A stretch of 64,000 bases of DNA from Miniphocaeibacter halophilus (GCF_016458825.1 NZ_CP066744.1:2167868-2231867), one strand, 5' to 3'; shown: positions 34,939-45,404, numbered from the stretch's first letter. Translations and numbers: made by a program. The notes: a model not told the origin generated them from the sequence alone.

Positions 34939-36123
34939 TTAAAAAGACTTTTCCAATTTTCCTATCATTTCATCAATATTATTATTATCTATTATTAATG
35001 GTGGTAAAAATCGAAGAACATTTCCTTCAGCTGTTCCTATAACCAAGCCATTATTTAAACAGTTTTTAACAATATCGCCAACTTTTTTGTCGGAGGATAA
35101 TTTTAATCCCCTCATTAATCCTATTCCCTTTTTTTCTAAAATGAAATCATATTTATTAACTAGTTCATCTAGTTTTTCTTCAAAATATAGAGAAGTTGAT
35201 TTTACTTTCTTTAAAATTTCATCTTCTTTAAAAATATCTATAACTGTAGATATGGCTTTTCCTGCTAATGGATTTCCACCATAGGTCGTTCCATGGTCTC
35301 CTGGTTTTAATGAATCTTTAGCAGCTTTTTCATTTAGAAGAAATGCTCCCACTGGAATACCGTTGCCAATTGCCTTTGCTGTAGTTACAATATCCGGTTT
35401 TATACCAATTTCTAAATATCTATAAAAACTACCTGTCCTACCAACCCCACATTGTATTTCGTCTAGAATTAATAAAATATTTTTTTCATTACAAATTGAT
35501 TCCAATTCTTTTAAAAAGTCATCATCAGCAACAGTTAACCCACCTTCGCCTTGAATAGGTTCAATAATTATTGCTGCGGTTTTTGTATTGATTAATTCTT
35601 TAACACTGGAAATATTATTAATTTCTGCAAATTTAACTCCCGGTAGTAATGGATAAAATGGTTCTCTGTAGGAGTCATTTCCTGTTACAGATAGGGCACC
35701 AATAGTTCTTCCATGAAAAGAATTCTTAAATGCTATTATTTCATAATCATCTTTTCCATTTTTTTCATAGGCAAATTTTTTAGCTACTTTTAAGGCACCT
35801 TCTATTGCTTCAGCTCCACTGTTAGTGAAAAAAACCTTGGACATTTTACTAACCTCTATAATTTTACTTGCAGCAGTTCCTATTTCCTCTGTATAAAATA
35901 AATTAGAAGTATGTAATAAATTTTCCACCTGTTCTTTAATACTATCTGTAAATTTTTTGTTACTGTATCCTAAACCAATTACACCTATTCCACTTAAAAA
36001 ATCCAAATATTTTTTATCTTTATTGTCATAAAGATATACATCTTCCCCCTTTTTAAAAACTACCGGAAAGCGATTATAGGTTTTTAAAATATTGTCTTCT
36101 GCTAAATCTATATATTTATCCAT
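34939..36123 (-). CDS. argD: Acetylornithine aminotransferase
   Basis: PLP-dependent class III aminotransferase (394 aa) converting N-acetylglutamate semialdehyde to N-acetylornithine. Key points: 'YLDFLSGIGVIGLGYSN', 'FFTNSGAEAIEGALKVA' (PLP phosphate site), 'SFHGRTIGALSVTG', 'ILDEIQCGVGRTG' and Lys250 in 'TTAKAIGNGIP'. It is last of argC-argJ-argB-argD, and this context separates it from ornithine or GABA aminotransferases. SD AAGGAG. Regulation of the operon was not evident; I found no convincing ARG box. Confidence 0.93.
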   Translation of the reverse strand: MDKYIDLAEDNILKTYNRFPVVFKKGEDVYLYDNKDKKYLDFLSGIGVIGLGYSNKKFTDSIKEQVENLLHTSNLFYTEEIGTAASKIIEVSKMSKVFFTNSGAEAIEGALKVAKKFAYEKNGKDDYEIIAFKNSFHGRTIGALSVTGNDSYREPFYPLLPGVKFAEINNISSVKELINTKTAAIIIEPIQGEGGLTVADDDFLKELESICNEKNILLILDEIQCGVGRTGSFYRYLEIGIKPDIVTTAKAIGNGIPVGAFLLNEKAAKDSLKPGDHGTTYGGNPLAGKAISTVIDIFKEDEILKKVKSTSLYFEEKLDELVNKYDFILEKKGIGLMRGLKLSSDKKVGDIVKNCLNNGLVIGTAEGNVLRFLPPLIIDNNNIDEMIGKLEKSF

Positions 36124-36133
36124 TATTACTCCT

Positions 36134-37010
36134 TTATCTATATATTAAGGTTCCAATACCCTTTTTAGTAAATATTTCTAATAATAAACTGTGCATTTTT
36201 CTACCATCTAAAATATGGACTCTCTTTACACTATTTTTTGCTGCCCTAATACAATTTTCCATTTTAGGTAACATACCGCCATTTATTTTACCTTCTCTTA
36301 TTAACTTTTGAGCTTCACTTATCGATATTCTAGAAATTAAAGAACTTTCATCATTAAAGTCCAAATAGAATCCTTCTGTATCTGTTAAAAATGCAAGTTT
36401 TTTCCGCCTCTAATGCTATTGCTATTTCGCTGGCAGCCTCATCTGCATTTATATTGTACATCTGGTAGTTTTTATCTAAACCTATTGGACAAATAACAGG
36501 TACATAGTCATCTTTAAGCAATGTGTTAATTAGTTGTGTATTAACCTTTGTAATATCACCAACAAAACCTATATCTACTTCATCGACTTTTTTCTTTTTA
36601 ACACGTAACATAGAGCCGTCTTTGCCACTTAAGCCTACTGCTTTAACTCCTAAACTTTCCATATGGGATACTAAACCCTTGTTAACGCCACCAAGAACCA
36701 TTTCTACTATTTTCATTGTATCGGAATCAGTTATCCTAAATCCGTTATAAAATTCAGACTTCATTCCATTTAATTCAACCCATTTAGTAATTTCATTTCC
36801 TCCACCATGGACAATTACAGGATGAATACCAACTGATTTCAATAGGGCAACATCTCTCATTACACTTTCTTTTAGGGTTTCATCTAACATAGCCGAACCA
36901 CCATATTTAATTACTATTACCTTGTTATGAAATTTTTGAATATAAGGCAAAGCCTCAATTAAAATATTAGCCTTATCCTCTACATTATTTGAATTAGATG
37001 TATTTATCAT
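36134..37010 (-). pseudogene. argB: Acetylglutamate kinase, frameshifted by one extra A
   Basis: Phosphorylates N-acetylglutamate in arginine synthesis. The first frame (37010-36354) gives '[11 protein letters not shown]' near residue 32, '[10 protein letters not shown]' and '[19 protein letters not shown]', then runs off into an unrelated tail. The rest of ArgB ('[21 protein letters not shown]', part; '[24 protein letters not shown]', part) is in another frame down to 36134. Removing one A from the A6 run at 36398-36403 (T6 on the plus strand) joins them as '...[18 protein letters not shown]', the expected kinase sequence of about 291 aa. Start overlaps argJ (ATGA). The shift is probably a consensus error, since the rest of the operon is intact. 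Confidence 0.88.
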
Positions 37011-38227
37011 GATCTATACTCTCCATTTATTCTTACATATTCATAAGTTAAGTCACAACCCCATGCTGTTGCTTCACAATTACCTTCTTTTAGATCAATT
37101 AATGCTAAAACTTCTTTTTGTGATAAAATTTCTACAGCCTTTTCTTCATTAAATTTTTCTGCAACTCCATTTTTAACAATCTCTATATTTCCAGCTGTAC
37201 TTATGAAGTTTAAATCTACCTTAAGTGGGTCAAAATGCTCTCCTGCATAACCCATAGCACAGAAAATCCTACCCCAATTTGCATCATTGCCAAATAATGC
37301 CGCTTTAGTTAAATTTGAAGTTACAACTGATTTAGCAATTTTTTTAGCCTGTTTTACAGTAGAAGCTCCCTTAACCTTAACTTCAAATAATTTAGTTGCT
37401 CCTTCTCCATCTTCAGCAATTTTTTTAGCTAAATAAGTAAAAACATACTTTAGTGCATCTTTAAATTTGTTATATTCTTCAGTTTCTTTAGTAATTTTAT
37501 TGTTTTTTGCCAATCCATTTGCCATAACTAAGACTGTATCATTTGTAGATGTGTCTCCATCTACTGAAATCATATTAAAAGTATCATCTACAATTTCTTT
37601 AGTACATTTCTTTAATAATAAATCATCAATACTAATATCAGTAGTTATAAAAGCTAACATTGTACACATATCGGGATGAATCATTCCGGAACCTTTGCAT
37701 ATTCCGGCTATTTTTACGATTTTATTATCCAACTCCAACTCAACAGCTATTTCCTTCTTTTTAGTATCTGTAGTTAAAATAGCTTCAGCCGTTAAATTAG
37801 CACTTTCACTTGAATTGTTTAAATTTTTTCTTAGTAGACTAACACCGTTTATTATCTTATCCATTGGCAATTTAGCTCCAATTAATCCTGTTGAAGCTAA
37901 TAATACGGAATTTTTATCTAAGTTAAAAATTTCTTCAGCCTCTAATGCTGTTTCTTCACAATGTTTTAGTCCCTCTGTTCCTACTGCAGCATTTGCAATT
38001 CCGCTATTTATAATTATTAATTGGGATTTTAAATTATCATCAACTATTTTTCTGTCCCAAACTACAGGAGCTGCTTTAACAATATTTTGTGTAAAAGTAC
38101 CAGCTATACTTGCCGGCACTTCACTATAAATTGCAGCCATATCCAGACTATCCTTTTTAATTCCCGCCTTAACTCCTGTAGAATAAAAACCCTTTGGAGA
38201 AACAATACCTCCTTCGATTTCTTTCAT
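37007..38227 (-). CDS. argJ: Bifunctional glutamate N-acetyltransferase / amino-acid acetyltransferase
   Basis: Recycles acetyl groups from N-acetylornithine to glutamate and may also use acetyl-CoA. The 406-aa precursor has the autocleavage site '[10 protein letters not shown]' (cut before Thr, which becomes the nucleophile), '[12 protein letters not shown]' and '[14 protein letters not shown]'. I use the ATG at 38227 with SD AAGGAG at 5 bases; a GTG two codons upstream overlaps that SD. It sits between argC and argB, giving the cyclic acetyl pathway. Confidence 0.95.
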   Translation of the reverse strand: MKEIEGGIVSPKGFYSTGVKAGIKKDSLDMAAIYSEVPASIAGTFTQNIVKAAPVVWDRKIVDDNLKSQLIIINSGIANAAVGTEGLKHCEETALEAEEIFNLDKNSVLLASTGLIGAKLPMDKIINGVSLLRKNLNNSSESANLTAEAILTTDTKKKEIAVELELDNKIVKIAGICKGSGMIHPDMCTMLAFITTDISIDDLLLKKCTKEIVDDTFNMISVDGDTSTNDTVLVMANGLAKNNKITKETEEYNKFKDALKYVFTYLAKKIAEDGEGATKLFEVKVKGASTVKQAKKIAKSVVTSNLTKAALFGNDANWGRIFCAMGYAGEHFDPLKVDLNFISTAGNIEIVKNGVAEKFNEEKAVEILSQKEVLALIDLKEGNCEATAWGCDLTYEYVRINGEYRS

Positions 38228-38243
38228 ACACACTCCTTATCTA

Positions 38244-39284
38244 TTATGGAAACAAGGGAACTTGTTCCAACCCTTCATTTTCTTTTAGTCCATACATAAT
38301 GTTCATATTCTGAACAGCCTGTCCTGCTGCCCCTTTTATTAAATTATCTATTGCAGAGATAACAACAACTCTATTTGTTCTATTGTCAATTTTAAAGTTT
38401 ATATCTACAAAATTACTACTTGAAACCCATCTGGTTTCTGGAAATACATTTTCTTCTAAAAGTCTAATAAAATATTCATTTCCATAGTATTTATTATATA
38501 TTTCCTTTAAATCGAAATAATTTACCTTACTTAGTAAATTTAAATATGAAGTTGTTAATATTCCTCTGTTCATTGGAACCAAATGTGGGGTAAAATTAAC
38601 AATAACATTTTCTCCTGCTCCATAGCCAAGTTGCTCTTCAATCTCTGGTGTATGTCTATGGCTTGTTATTCCGTAAGCCTTAATACTTTCGTTTACTTCA
38701 CAAAATAAACTTGCAACAGAACTACCTCTTCCTGCTCCGGAAGTACCGGATTTTGCATCTATAATAATACTATTTAAATCCACCAACTTTTCCCTAACTA
38801 ATGGATATAGGGAAAGAATAGATGCTGTAGTGTAACACCCTGGATTAGCTAAAATCCTAGTTTTTTTAATCTTTTCTCGATTTATTTCACATAGACCATA
38901 TACTGCTTCATCAATATACTCAGGAGATTTGTGTTCCAAGTTATACCATGAAGTGTAGATATCCAAATCTTTAATTCTAAAATCCGCACTTAAATCAATT
39001 ACTCTTACCTTACTTAATAATTCCTCATTAATTATCCCGGAACAATATCCCTGTGGAGTAGCAGTAAATATTAAGTCTACTTCATTGACCAAGTCATTAA
39101 TATCTCCACCAACACATTTCTTATCTAATAGTTTAAAAAAATTACCATATATTCTATGGTAATCCTCTCCAAGATAACTTTGTGAATACAACCATTTAAT
39201 TTCAACTTCCTTATGCTGTAGTAATAACCTTACTAATTCTCCACCTGCATAGCCAGTTGAACCAACAATTCCTACTTTAATCAT
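38244..39284 (-). CDS. argC: N-acetyl-gamma-glutamyl-phosphate reductase
   Basis: NADPH-dependent reduction of acetylglutamyl phosphate, third step of arginine synthesis. The 346-aa protein has the nucleotide-binding 'GIVGSTGYAGGELVRLLL' at residues 5-22, the active-site Cys in 'LANPGCYTTASILSLYPL', and 'HRHTPEIEEQLG' with the catalytic-region histidine. It is first of argCJBD; an extended -10 promoter lies 33 bases upstream. Confidence 0.96.
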   Translation of the reverse strand: MIKVGIVGSTGYAGGELVRLLLQHKEVEIKWLYSQSYLGEDYHRIYGNFFKLLDKKCVGGDINDLVNEVDLIFTATPQGYCSGIINEELLSKVRVIDLSADFRIKDLDIYTSWYNLEHKSPEYIDEAVYGLCEINREKIKKTRILANPGCYTTASILSLYPLVREKLVDLNSIIIDAKSGTSGAGRGSSVASLFCEVNESIKAYGITSHRHTPEIEEQLGYGAGENVIVNFTPHLVPMNRGILTTSYLNLLSKVNYFDLKEIYNKYYGNEYFIRLLEENVFPETRWVSSSNFVDINFKIDNRTNRVVVISAIDNLIKGAAGQAVQNMNIMYGLKENEGLEQVPLFP

Positions 39285-39316
39285 TTATTTCATCCTTTAT
39301 ATAAAATATTTAATAC

Positions 39317-39325
39317 ATTATATCA
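39317..39325 (-). promoter_or_regulatory. Extended -10 promoter of argCJBD
   Basis: TGATATAAT on the minus strand, about 33 bases before argC; no good -35 box. Same element as before rqcH and the helicase. Confidence 0.5.
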
Positions 39326-39362
39326 CAAATAATAACAATCTTCTATAATTCATTAATGACAG

Positions 39363-39391
39363 AAAAAGCAAGGACTAAATCCTTGCTTTTT
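39363..39391 (-). terminator. Terminator of hslO
   Basis: Perfect 12-bp stem AAAAAGCAAGGA/TCCTTGCTTTTT around loop TTTAG (minus strand). It overlaps the 3' end of hslO, so the gene's last codons form part of the hairpin. Confidence 0.8.
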
Positions 39392-40259
39392 CCAGTAAAT
39401 CTTTAATTTCTTCTTCAGTAAAATTATATTTTTTATTACAATAACTACAAGTTAATTCAATTTGGTGATCTTCTTCTATAATTTTGTTAATTTCCTCTTC
39501 ACCAATAGACAATAATGCCTTTTCTATCCTATCTCTATTACAGTCGCATTTGTATATTCTATCTTCTATTTCTAAAATTTCTACTTCCATTTCCTTGAAA
39601 AATATTTTTAAAATCTCCTCAGGTGATTCGTATTTATTAAACAAAGAACTTACAGGTGGAAGATTATTAATACATTTTTCCAATATATCAATGTCCTCAT
39701 CTGTATAACCTGGTAATGCTTGAATGAAAATACCTCCAGCTGATTTAACAGAATAATCTGTATCTACTAACACTCCAAGTGTAACAACTGTAGGTAATTG
39801 ATCGGATTGATAAAAATAATTTGCAAAATCCTCTGCAATTTCCCCTGAAACCAAACTTGTTTGACCAGTATAAGGTTCCCCGAAACCAAAATCATGTATT
39901 ACTGCTAATGCACCATTTTTTCCTACAAAAGATCCAACGTCTAATTTATTATTTTCAACTATACTTGGAATATCTACTTGTAGGTTTTGAATATATGATT
40001 TAATATTTCCCTTGGAATTTATTTCTGAAATAAGCATTCCTGAAGGTCCATCACCTTTGACTTTTAAAATTATTTTTTCTTTTTCATTTTTTATATCTGA
40101 CCCCATTATTGCAGCCATAGTCGTTAATCTGCCTAGTGCAGCTGTAGCTGTAGTAGAAGTATTGTGAGTTCTTCTCATCTCTTCTATTATTTCAGTTGAA
40201 TTTATAATAAAAAATCTTATTGTTTCATTTTTATTAATTGCTCTATATAATTTGCTCAT
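39375..40259 (-). CDS. hslO: Hsp33 redox-regulated chaperone
   Basis: Holdase chaperone switched on by oxidation. 294 aa: core domain with 'ATAALGRLTTMAAIMG' and 'VKGDGPSGMLI', then a C-terminal zinc redox switch with the four cysteines in 'YKCDCNRDR' (CxC) and 'LTCSYCNKKY' (CxxC). Normal length. SD GGAGGAT. It lies 70 bases downstream of cspA on the same strand, but the cspA terminator separates them. Confidence 0.95.
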   Translation of the reverse strand: MSKLYRAINKNETIRFFIINSTEIIEEMRRTHNTSTTATAALGRLTTMAAIMGSDIKNEKEKIILKVKGDGPSGMLISEINSKGNIKSYIQNLQVDIPSIVENNKLDVGSFVGKNGALAVIHDFGFGEPYTGQTSLVSGEIAEDFANYFYQSDQLPTVVTLGVLVDTDYSVKSAGGIFIQALPGYTDEDIDILEKCINNLPPVSSLFNKYESPEEILKIFFKEMEVEILEIEDRIYKCDCNRDRIEKALLSIGEEEINKIIEEDHQIELTCSYCNKKYNFTEEEIKDLLEKARI

Positions 40260-40275
40260 ATATCCTCCAATTACA

Positions 40276-40301
40276 AAAGCCCCTAAATAATTAGGGGCTT
40301 T
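40276..40301 (-). terminator. Terminator of cspA
   Basis: Perfect 11-bp stem AAAGCCCCTAA/TTAGGGGCTTT with a 4-base loop, followed by TTGTAATT on the minus strand. Confidence 0.8.
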
Positions 40302-40329
40302 GGTTTACTTCTAAAATATATTTTGTACT

Positions 40330-40533
40330 TTATAATTTAACTACATTAGAAGCTTGTGGACCTTTTGTTCCTTCAACTACTTCGAATTCTACTTCTTGTC
40401 CTTCATCTAAAGTTCTGAAATCTCCATTATCTTCTAAAGCTGAATAGTGAACGAAAACGTCTTCTCCTTCTTCTGTAGATATAAATCCAAATCCTTTAGT
40501 TGCATTAAACCATTTTACTTTGCCTTTTGCCAT
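40330..40533 (-). CDS. Cold-shock protein (CspA family)
   Basis: 67-aa single OB-fold RNA/DNA-binding protein. RNP1 'KGFGFI' at residues 13-18 and RNP2 'VFVHY' at 26-30 are intact, and the rest ('[14 protein letters not shown]', '[11 protein letters not shown]') is close to Firmicutes CspB/CspD. It acts as an RNA chaperone, melting secondary structure. The 70-90-base leader carries two hairpins, as expected for a cold-shock mRNA. It is monocistronic by its terminator. Confidence 0.96.
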   Translation of the reverse strand: MAKGKVKWFNATKGFGFISTEEGEDVFVHYSALEDNGDFRTLDEGQEVEFEVVEGTKGPQASNVVKL

Positions 40534-40565
40534 TTAAAAAATCCTCCAAAAAAAATAAACGAACT

Positions 40566-40617
40566 CAACGATAATGTCCATCGTTGATACGCGTAGCTTT
40601 GCTACAATTTAACTATA
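40566..40617 (-). promoter_or_regulatory. Structured 5' leader and -10 box of cspA
   Basis: On the minus strand a TATAGT -10 box (40612-40617, with TGG before it) is followed by a hairpin GTAGC/GCTAC at the probable transcript 5' end (40593-40605) and a second one, CAACGAT/ATCGTTG (40566-40586). This fits a cold-responsive leader. Confidence 0.5.
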
Positions 40618-40675
40618 CCATAATTAAATATAAAATGCAAGAAATATTGAAAAATACATATTTATATTAAGTAGG

Positions 40676-41407
40676 TTATTTAATGGCTGTAAATAAAATT
40701 CTCTGACTATTTTCAGTAACCTTATTTCCACTATCGAAATCTTTATAAGAGATGTTTTTAAAACCAGCTTTTTTCAACAGTTTCATTATATAATCTACAG
40801 AATAAATCTTTTCGCTTTGTTCTTCTCTTATTCTTCTATACAAGCCATTTTCTTCTATAAAAAAATCTAAAACAAAATCAACAATATTTTCTTCTTCGTC
40901 TAAAAAATTTTGCCATGTATAAAAAATATTCTCATATTCAAATACAAATGTATTATTTCCTAGGACTTTCTTTAATTTATTTTCAGAATTAATATCAAAA
41001 ATAAAGGCAGAATCCTTTTTTAAACTATTGTATATATTTTTAAAGGCTGAAAACAACCTATCTTCTTCTAAAATATAATTTATTGTGTCTAGTGTACTTA
41101 TGGCTAAATCAAAGAAATTATTTAAACTAAAATCTGAAATATCGGCATTTAATAATGTAATGTCCTTTTTTTCTATAAGATTATTACTGGCAATTTCTAA
41201 CATTTCCTGACTTAAGTCAATTCCAATATAGGAATCTGTTTCAAAATTCATTCTTTTTGTTAAATTTCCAGTTCCTATTCCTATTTCAAGTATATTTTTG
41301 GGAACAATACTATTTTTATCTAACTCAACATTTATAGTATTGTAATAAAAATCATAATCTATATCAAAAACCAGTTTGTTATATATTTCTGCAAAGTCAC
41401 TATACAT
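40676..41407 (-). CDS. Class I SAM-dependent methyltransferase
   Basis: 243-aa methyltransferase. Motif I 'ILEIGIGTGNLTKRM' near residue 40, the acidic end of strand 2 in 'YIGIDLSQEMLEIA', and 'LLNADISDF' then 'FDLAISTLDTINYI' are the SAM-fold landmarks. I choose the ATG at 41407, where an SD GGAGAT lies 4 bases before; it overlaps the end of folC by 8 bases. A longer reading from 41458 has no support. The substrate is unknown. Confidence 0.85.
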   Translation of the reverse strand: MYSDFAEIYNKLVFDIDYDFYYNTINVELDKNSIVPKNILEIGIGTGNLTKRMNFETDSYIGIDLSQEMLEIASNNLIEKKDITLLNADISDFSLNNFFDLAISTLDTINYILEEDRLFSAFKNIYNSLKKDSAFIFDINSENKLKKVLGNNTFVFEYENIFYTWQNFLDEEENIVDFVLDFFIEENGLYRRIREEQSEKIYSVDYIMKLLKKAGFKNISYKDFDSGNKVTENSQRILFTAIK

Positions 41408-42677
41408 ACTTATCTCCATTATTATTTTTATAGTTAAAGATCTTTTTAATTTCTCCAACTAAATATAAAGAGCCTGTTATTAAAACTAAATCCTCTTTTT
41501 TAATATTATTTACTATAAAGTCTTTAATTTCTTTAATATTATTTATTATTATATACTGTTTCTTTTGTAAATTAACCAAATTCATTATTTTTTCCGGTTC
41601 TATGGCTCTTTCATAATCAATTTTGGTGAAAATAACAATTTTAGCCTTAGATATAATCTTCTCTAATTTATTAAAAATATTTTTGTCATTCATAGATCCT
41701 ACTATTAAAATAAAATCTTCTATATTTAAATATTCTATATTTTTATTTAAAATTTCCAGGCCTTCATCATTATGGGCACCATCTACGATAACAGTTGGAT
41801 TATAATTAATTTTTTCCATTCTTCCTTCAAATTGAATGCTATTAATTTTTTCCCTTATAACATCCATATTATATTCAATATCCAATAATAAAAAAGCCTG
41901 TAAGGCTAAACAAATATTATATACTTGATGTTTTCCAATCATCGATGTATGAAATTCTTCTGACAAGTATGTAAAATCCGAACCATTAAGGTTCATATTT
42001 AAAATTTTTACATCTTCTTTATTTAAAAAACTTAAATTTGAATGTTTTTCTAAAGCTTCTTTTTCTATTAGCCTATCGACAATTGATGTATGAGAATAGG
42101 AAACAACTTTTGAGCAAGGTTTAATTATACCGGATTTATGATAGGCTATTTCCTCTAGTGAATTTCCTAAAATATTAACATGGTCATAACCAATAGTTGT
42201 TATAATGGATAGTATATTATTTGAAAAAATATTTGTAATATCATACCTTCCACCTATGCCGGCCTCCAATATTATATATTCTACTTTTTCATATTTAAAT
42301 ACAAGCAAGGCTACTATTAAGGATAATTCAAAATAGGTTAATTTATTTTTTAATTCATCTGCCAATGTATTTTTTATTTTTTTTACAATATTAATAAAAC
42401 TTTCTTTAGAAATAATCTTATTATTTACTTTAAATCTTTCCCTGTAATCTACTAAATGGGGAGATATAAAATGTCCAATACTTTTATTTGAACCTTCAAT
42501 AAAATTACTTAAAAAAGTCCCAACTGTACCTTTACCATTTGTTCCGGCTATTTGAATAATCTTAAAATCCGATTCTTTTATTTTAAAAAGAGCAAGGACC
42601 TCTTTAAAATTATTAAAGTCCTTGCAATGTCCATATTTTACATCCTCCAAATATGCTAAAGCTTCTTCAAATTTCAT
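41400..42677 (-). CDS. folC: Folylpolyglutamate synthase / dihydrofolate synthase
   Basis: Adds glutamate to folates. 425 aa of the Mur-ligase fold: P-loop 'IAGTNGKGTVGTFLS' near residue 45, 'FISPHLVDYRERFKVNN', 'LEAGIGGRYDITNIF' and 'FEGRMEKINYNPTVIVDGAHND' (part). In Firmicutes folC regularly follows valS, as here; its ATG overlaps the valS stop (TAATG). Confidence 0.94.
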   Translation of the reverse strand: MKFEEALAYLEDVKYGHCKDFNNFKEVLALFKIKESDFKIIQIAGTNGKGTVGTFLSNFIEGSNKSIGHFISPHLVDYRERFKVNNKIISKESFINIVKKIKNTLADELKNKLTYFELSLIVALLVFKYEKVEYIILEAGIGGRYDITNIFSNNILSIITTIGYDHVNILGNSLEEIAYHKSGIIKPCSKVVSYSHTSIVDRLIEKEALEKHSNLSFLNKEDVKILNMNLNGSDFTYLSEEFHTSMIGKHQVYNICLALQAFLLLDIEYNMDVIREKINSIQFEGRMEKINYNPTVIVDGAHNDEGLEILNKNIEYLNIEDFILIVGSMNDKNIFNKLEKIISKAKIVIFTKIDYERAIEPEKIMNLVNLQKKQYIIINNIKEIKDFIVNNIKKEDLVLITGSLYLVGEIKKIFNYKNNNGDKYV

Positions 42678-45320
42678 TACAATTTTGCCTTAATTCCTTC
42701 TATTGAACTATTTACTTCCTTAAGCATTCCCTCATATTTTACTAATTTATCTCTTTCTTCCTGTACAACTTTTTCAGGTGCCTTAGAAGTAAATTTTTCA
42801 TTTGACAATTTTCCACTAGCTCTCTTTATTTCAGACTGTAATTTTTCCGCTTCTTTTTCCAGTCTTTCCAATTCCTTAGAGTAATCAACTAAATCTGCTA
42901 AAGGTATGAAAATCTTAAATTTATTTTGTACTATTGAAATAGCATCTATATTTTCATCTAAATCCTCATCTAAAAACTTAATACTTGAAGCTCCACCTAG
43001 AGTTTTAAAATGTTCTGTCAGTTCTTTTAGCGTGTCTATGGAATTCTTGTCCTTACTAGTAAATATTAGTTCTGCTTTTTTACTTGGTGCAATATTTAAT
43101 TCTGCTCTTGCATTTCTAATAGACTTAATTGCATTTATCATTATATCTATTTTTTCTTCTTCATCTTTATATTCATAGTTAGGCTTATATTTTGGCCAAG
43201 TTTCATTAATAAGCATATCCTTTTTATTTGGCATAATAGAATAAATTTCCTCAGTTATATAAGGCATAAAAGGATGAAGTAATTTTAAAACTATATCCAA
43301 TACATGAATTAATGTACTTTGTGCTTTTATGCTTCTTTCTAAATCCGAATTATAAAGTCTGGATTTTACTAATTCTATATACCAGTCACAAAACTCGTTC
43401 CAAACAAAGTCATAAATTTTATCTGCTGCTAATCCTATTTCATACTTATCTATATTTTCATCTACATTTTTAATTAGATTATTAGCTCGTGAAATTATCC
43501 ATTTATCTACATTTTCAAGTTCTAATTCATCAATGTTTTTTATATTATCCTCATCTAAATTCATAAAGATAAAACGAGTAGCATTCCATAATTTATTAGC
43601 GAAGTTTCTATTAGCCTCTACTCTTTCCATATAGAATCTCATATCATTGCCTGGAGAATTACCGGTTACTAAAGTAAATCTTAAAGCGTCTGCACCATAT
43701 TGGTCAATTACTTCTAATGGGTCAATACCATTATTTAAGGATTTACTCATCTTTCTTCCTTGAGAATCCCTAATTAGACCGGTAAAATACACATCTTTAA
43801 AAGGTACTTTGCCCATATTGTACAATGATGAAAATACCATTCTAATTACCCAGAAAAATATAATATCGTACCCTGTAACTAAAACATCTGTTGGAAAGAA
43901 ATATTCTAAATCAGGTGTTTTTTCAGGCCAGCCTAAAGTTGAAAATGGCCAAAGAGCAGACGAAAACCAAGTATCTAAAGTATCTGGATCCTGTCTTATA
44001 TTTGTACTTCCACAGGCACATTTTTTCCGGCCTTTCCTTAGAAACTATTATTTCTCCACAATCATCACAATAATATATTGGAATTCTATGTCCCCACCAA
44101 AGTTGACGAGAAATAGTCCAATCTCTAGTTCCAGTAAGCCAATTTTCATAAACTTTTCCAAGTCTGGAAGGTATTAAATTAAGCTCTCCATTCTTATATA
44201 CTTCAAGGGCCTCTTTAGCAAAGTTTTCCATTTTAACAAACCATTGTTTAGAAATAACCGGCTCAATTACAGTTCCACATCTTTCACAATGACCTACAGA
44301 ATGCTCATGGTCTTCAATTTTATCCAGAAGCCCTAGTTTTTCTAAATCCTCTACAATGGCTTTTCTTGCTTCACTTCTTTCCATTCCGGAATATTTTCCA
44401 TATCCTTCAGGAATATAACCCTTTTCATCAATAACTACACATTGACCTAGATTATGTCTTGCTCCTACTTCAAAGTCATTAGGGTCATGAGAAGGTGTTA
44501 TTTTAACCATTCCTGTTCCAAATTCCATTTCAACATATTCATCGGAAATAATTGGAATTTCTCTATTTACTAAAGGTAGAACTAAAGTTTCTCCTACTAT
44601 ATCTTTATAGCGTTCATCATTAGGATTAACTGCAACAGCTAAGTCTCCTAGCATTGTTTCAGGTCTAGTTGTTGCAATTACAATGTACCCCTCTTTATTT
44701 TTGAAAGGATATCTTATATGCCATAAATGTCCACTTTCATCTTTATGAACAACTTCTGCATCAGAAACTGCAGTACCACAACTTACACACCAATTTACAA
44801 TCCTATCTCCCCTGTAAATTAAACCATCATTATACATTTTAATAAAGACTTCTTGAACTGCATTGGAAAGATTATCATCTAGTGTAAAGGCTTCTCTTGA
44901 CCAGTCACAAGAAACCCCTAATTTTTCTAATTGGTTTTTAATATTTCCACCATATTCATAGGTCCATTCCCAAGCTTCTTTAAGAAATTCTTCTCTTCCA
45001 AGTTCAGCCTTTGTTTTTCCTTCACTTTCAATTTTTTGTACTACCTTCATTTCAGTGGAAATACTGGCATGGTCTGTACCTGGAACCCATAGTGCAGAAT
45101 AACCCTGCATTCTTTTTCTTCTAATTAGAATATCCTGTAGGGTATTATTTAATGCATGACCTAAATGTAAATTACCTGTTACATTTGGAGGTGGCATTAC
45201 AATTGTAAATGGTTTTTTATTCTCATCTATTTTTGCAACAAAATACTCTCCGTCTTTCCATGTTTTGTAAATTCTATCTTCAAAACTCTTAGGATTATAA
45301 TTCTTATCTAAATTTTTCAA
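42677..45320 (-). pseudogene. valS: Valyl-tRNA synthetase, frameshifted by one extra A
   Basis: Charges tRNA-Val; essential. The first frame (45320-43923) holds '[20 protein letters not shown]' (HIGH) and the editing domain up to '[12 protein letters not shown]', then goes out of frame. The second frame carries on from '[18 protein letters not shown]' through 'GRKMSKSLNNG' (KMSKS), the anticodon-binding domain and the C-terminal coiled coil (LADLVDYSKELERLEKEAEKL, last 70 residues). Removing one A from the A6 run at 44021-44026 (T6 on the plus strand) restores a single protein of about 880 aa. Since no cell lives without ValRS, this is most likely a consensus error. It is controlled by the upstream T-box. 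Confidence 0.9.
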
Positions 45321-45404
45321 TTATCTTCTCCTTATAAATTCATATTAAAATTACTATTTTAATATACTATCATCAATTTAGCATATTTATAATTAAGTAA
45401 ATCA

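Noticed and set aside
36392-36404. Programmed -1 frameshift at the A-AAA-AAC type heptamer in argB
   Set aside because: The -1 frame stops after four codons; only a +1 change restores ArgB, so a standard slippery site does not explain it.
37695-38129. 144-aa plus-strand frame opposite argJ
   Set aside because: Shadow of argJ; no start context.
39300-39360. ARG box (ArgR site) before argC
   Set aside because: Only loose A/T-rich similarity to the Bacillus ARG box; too weak to call.
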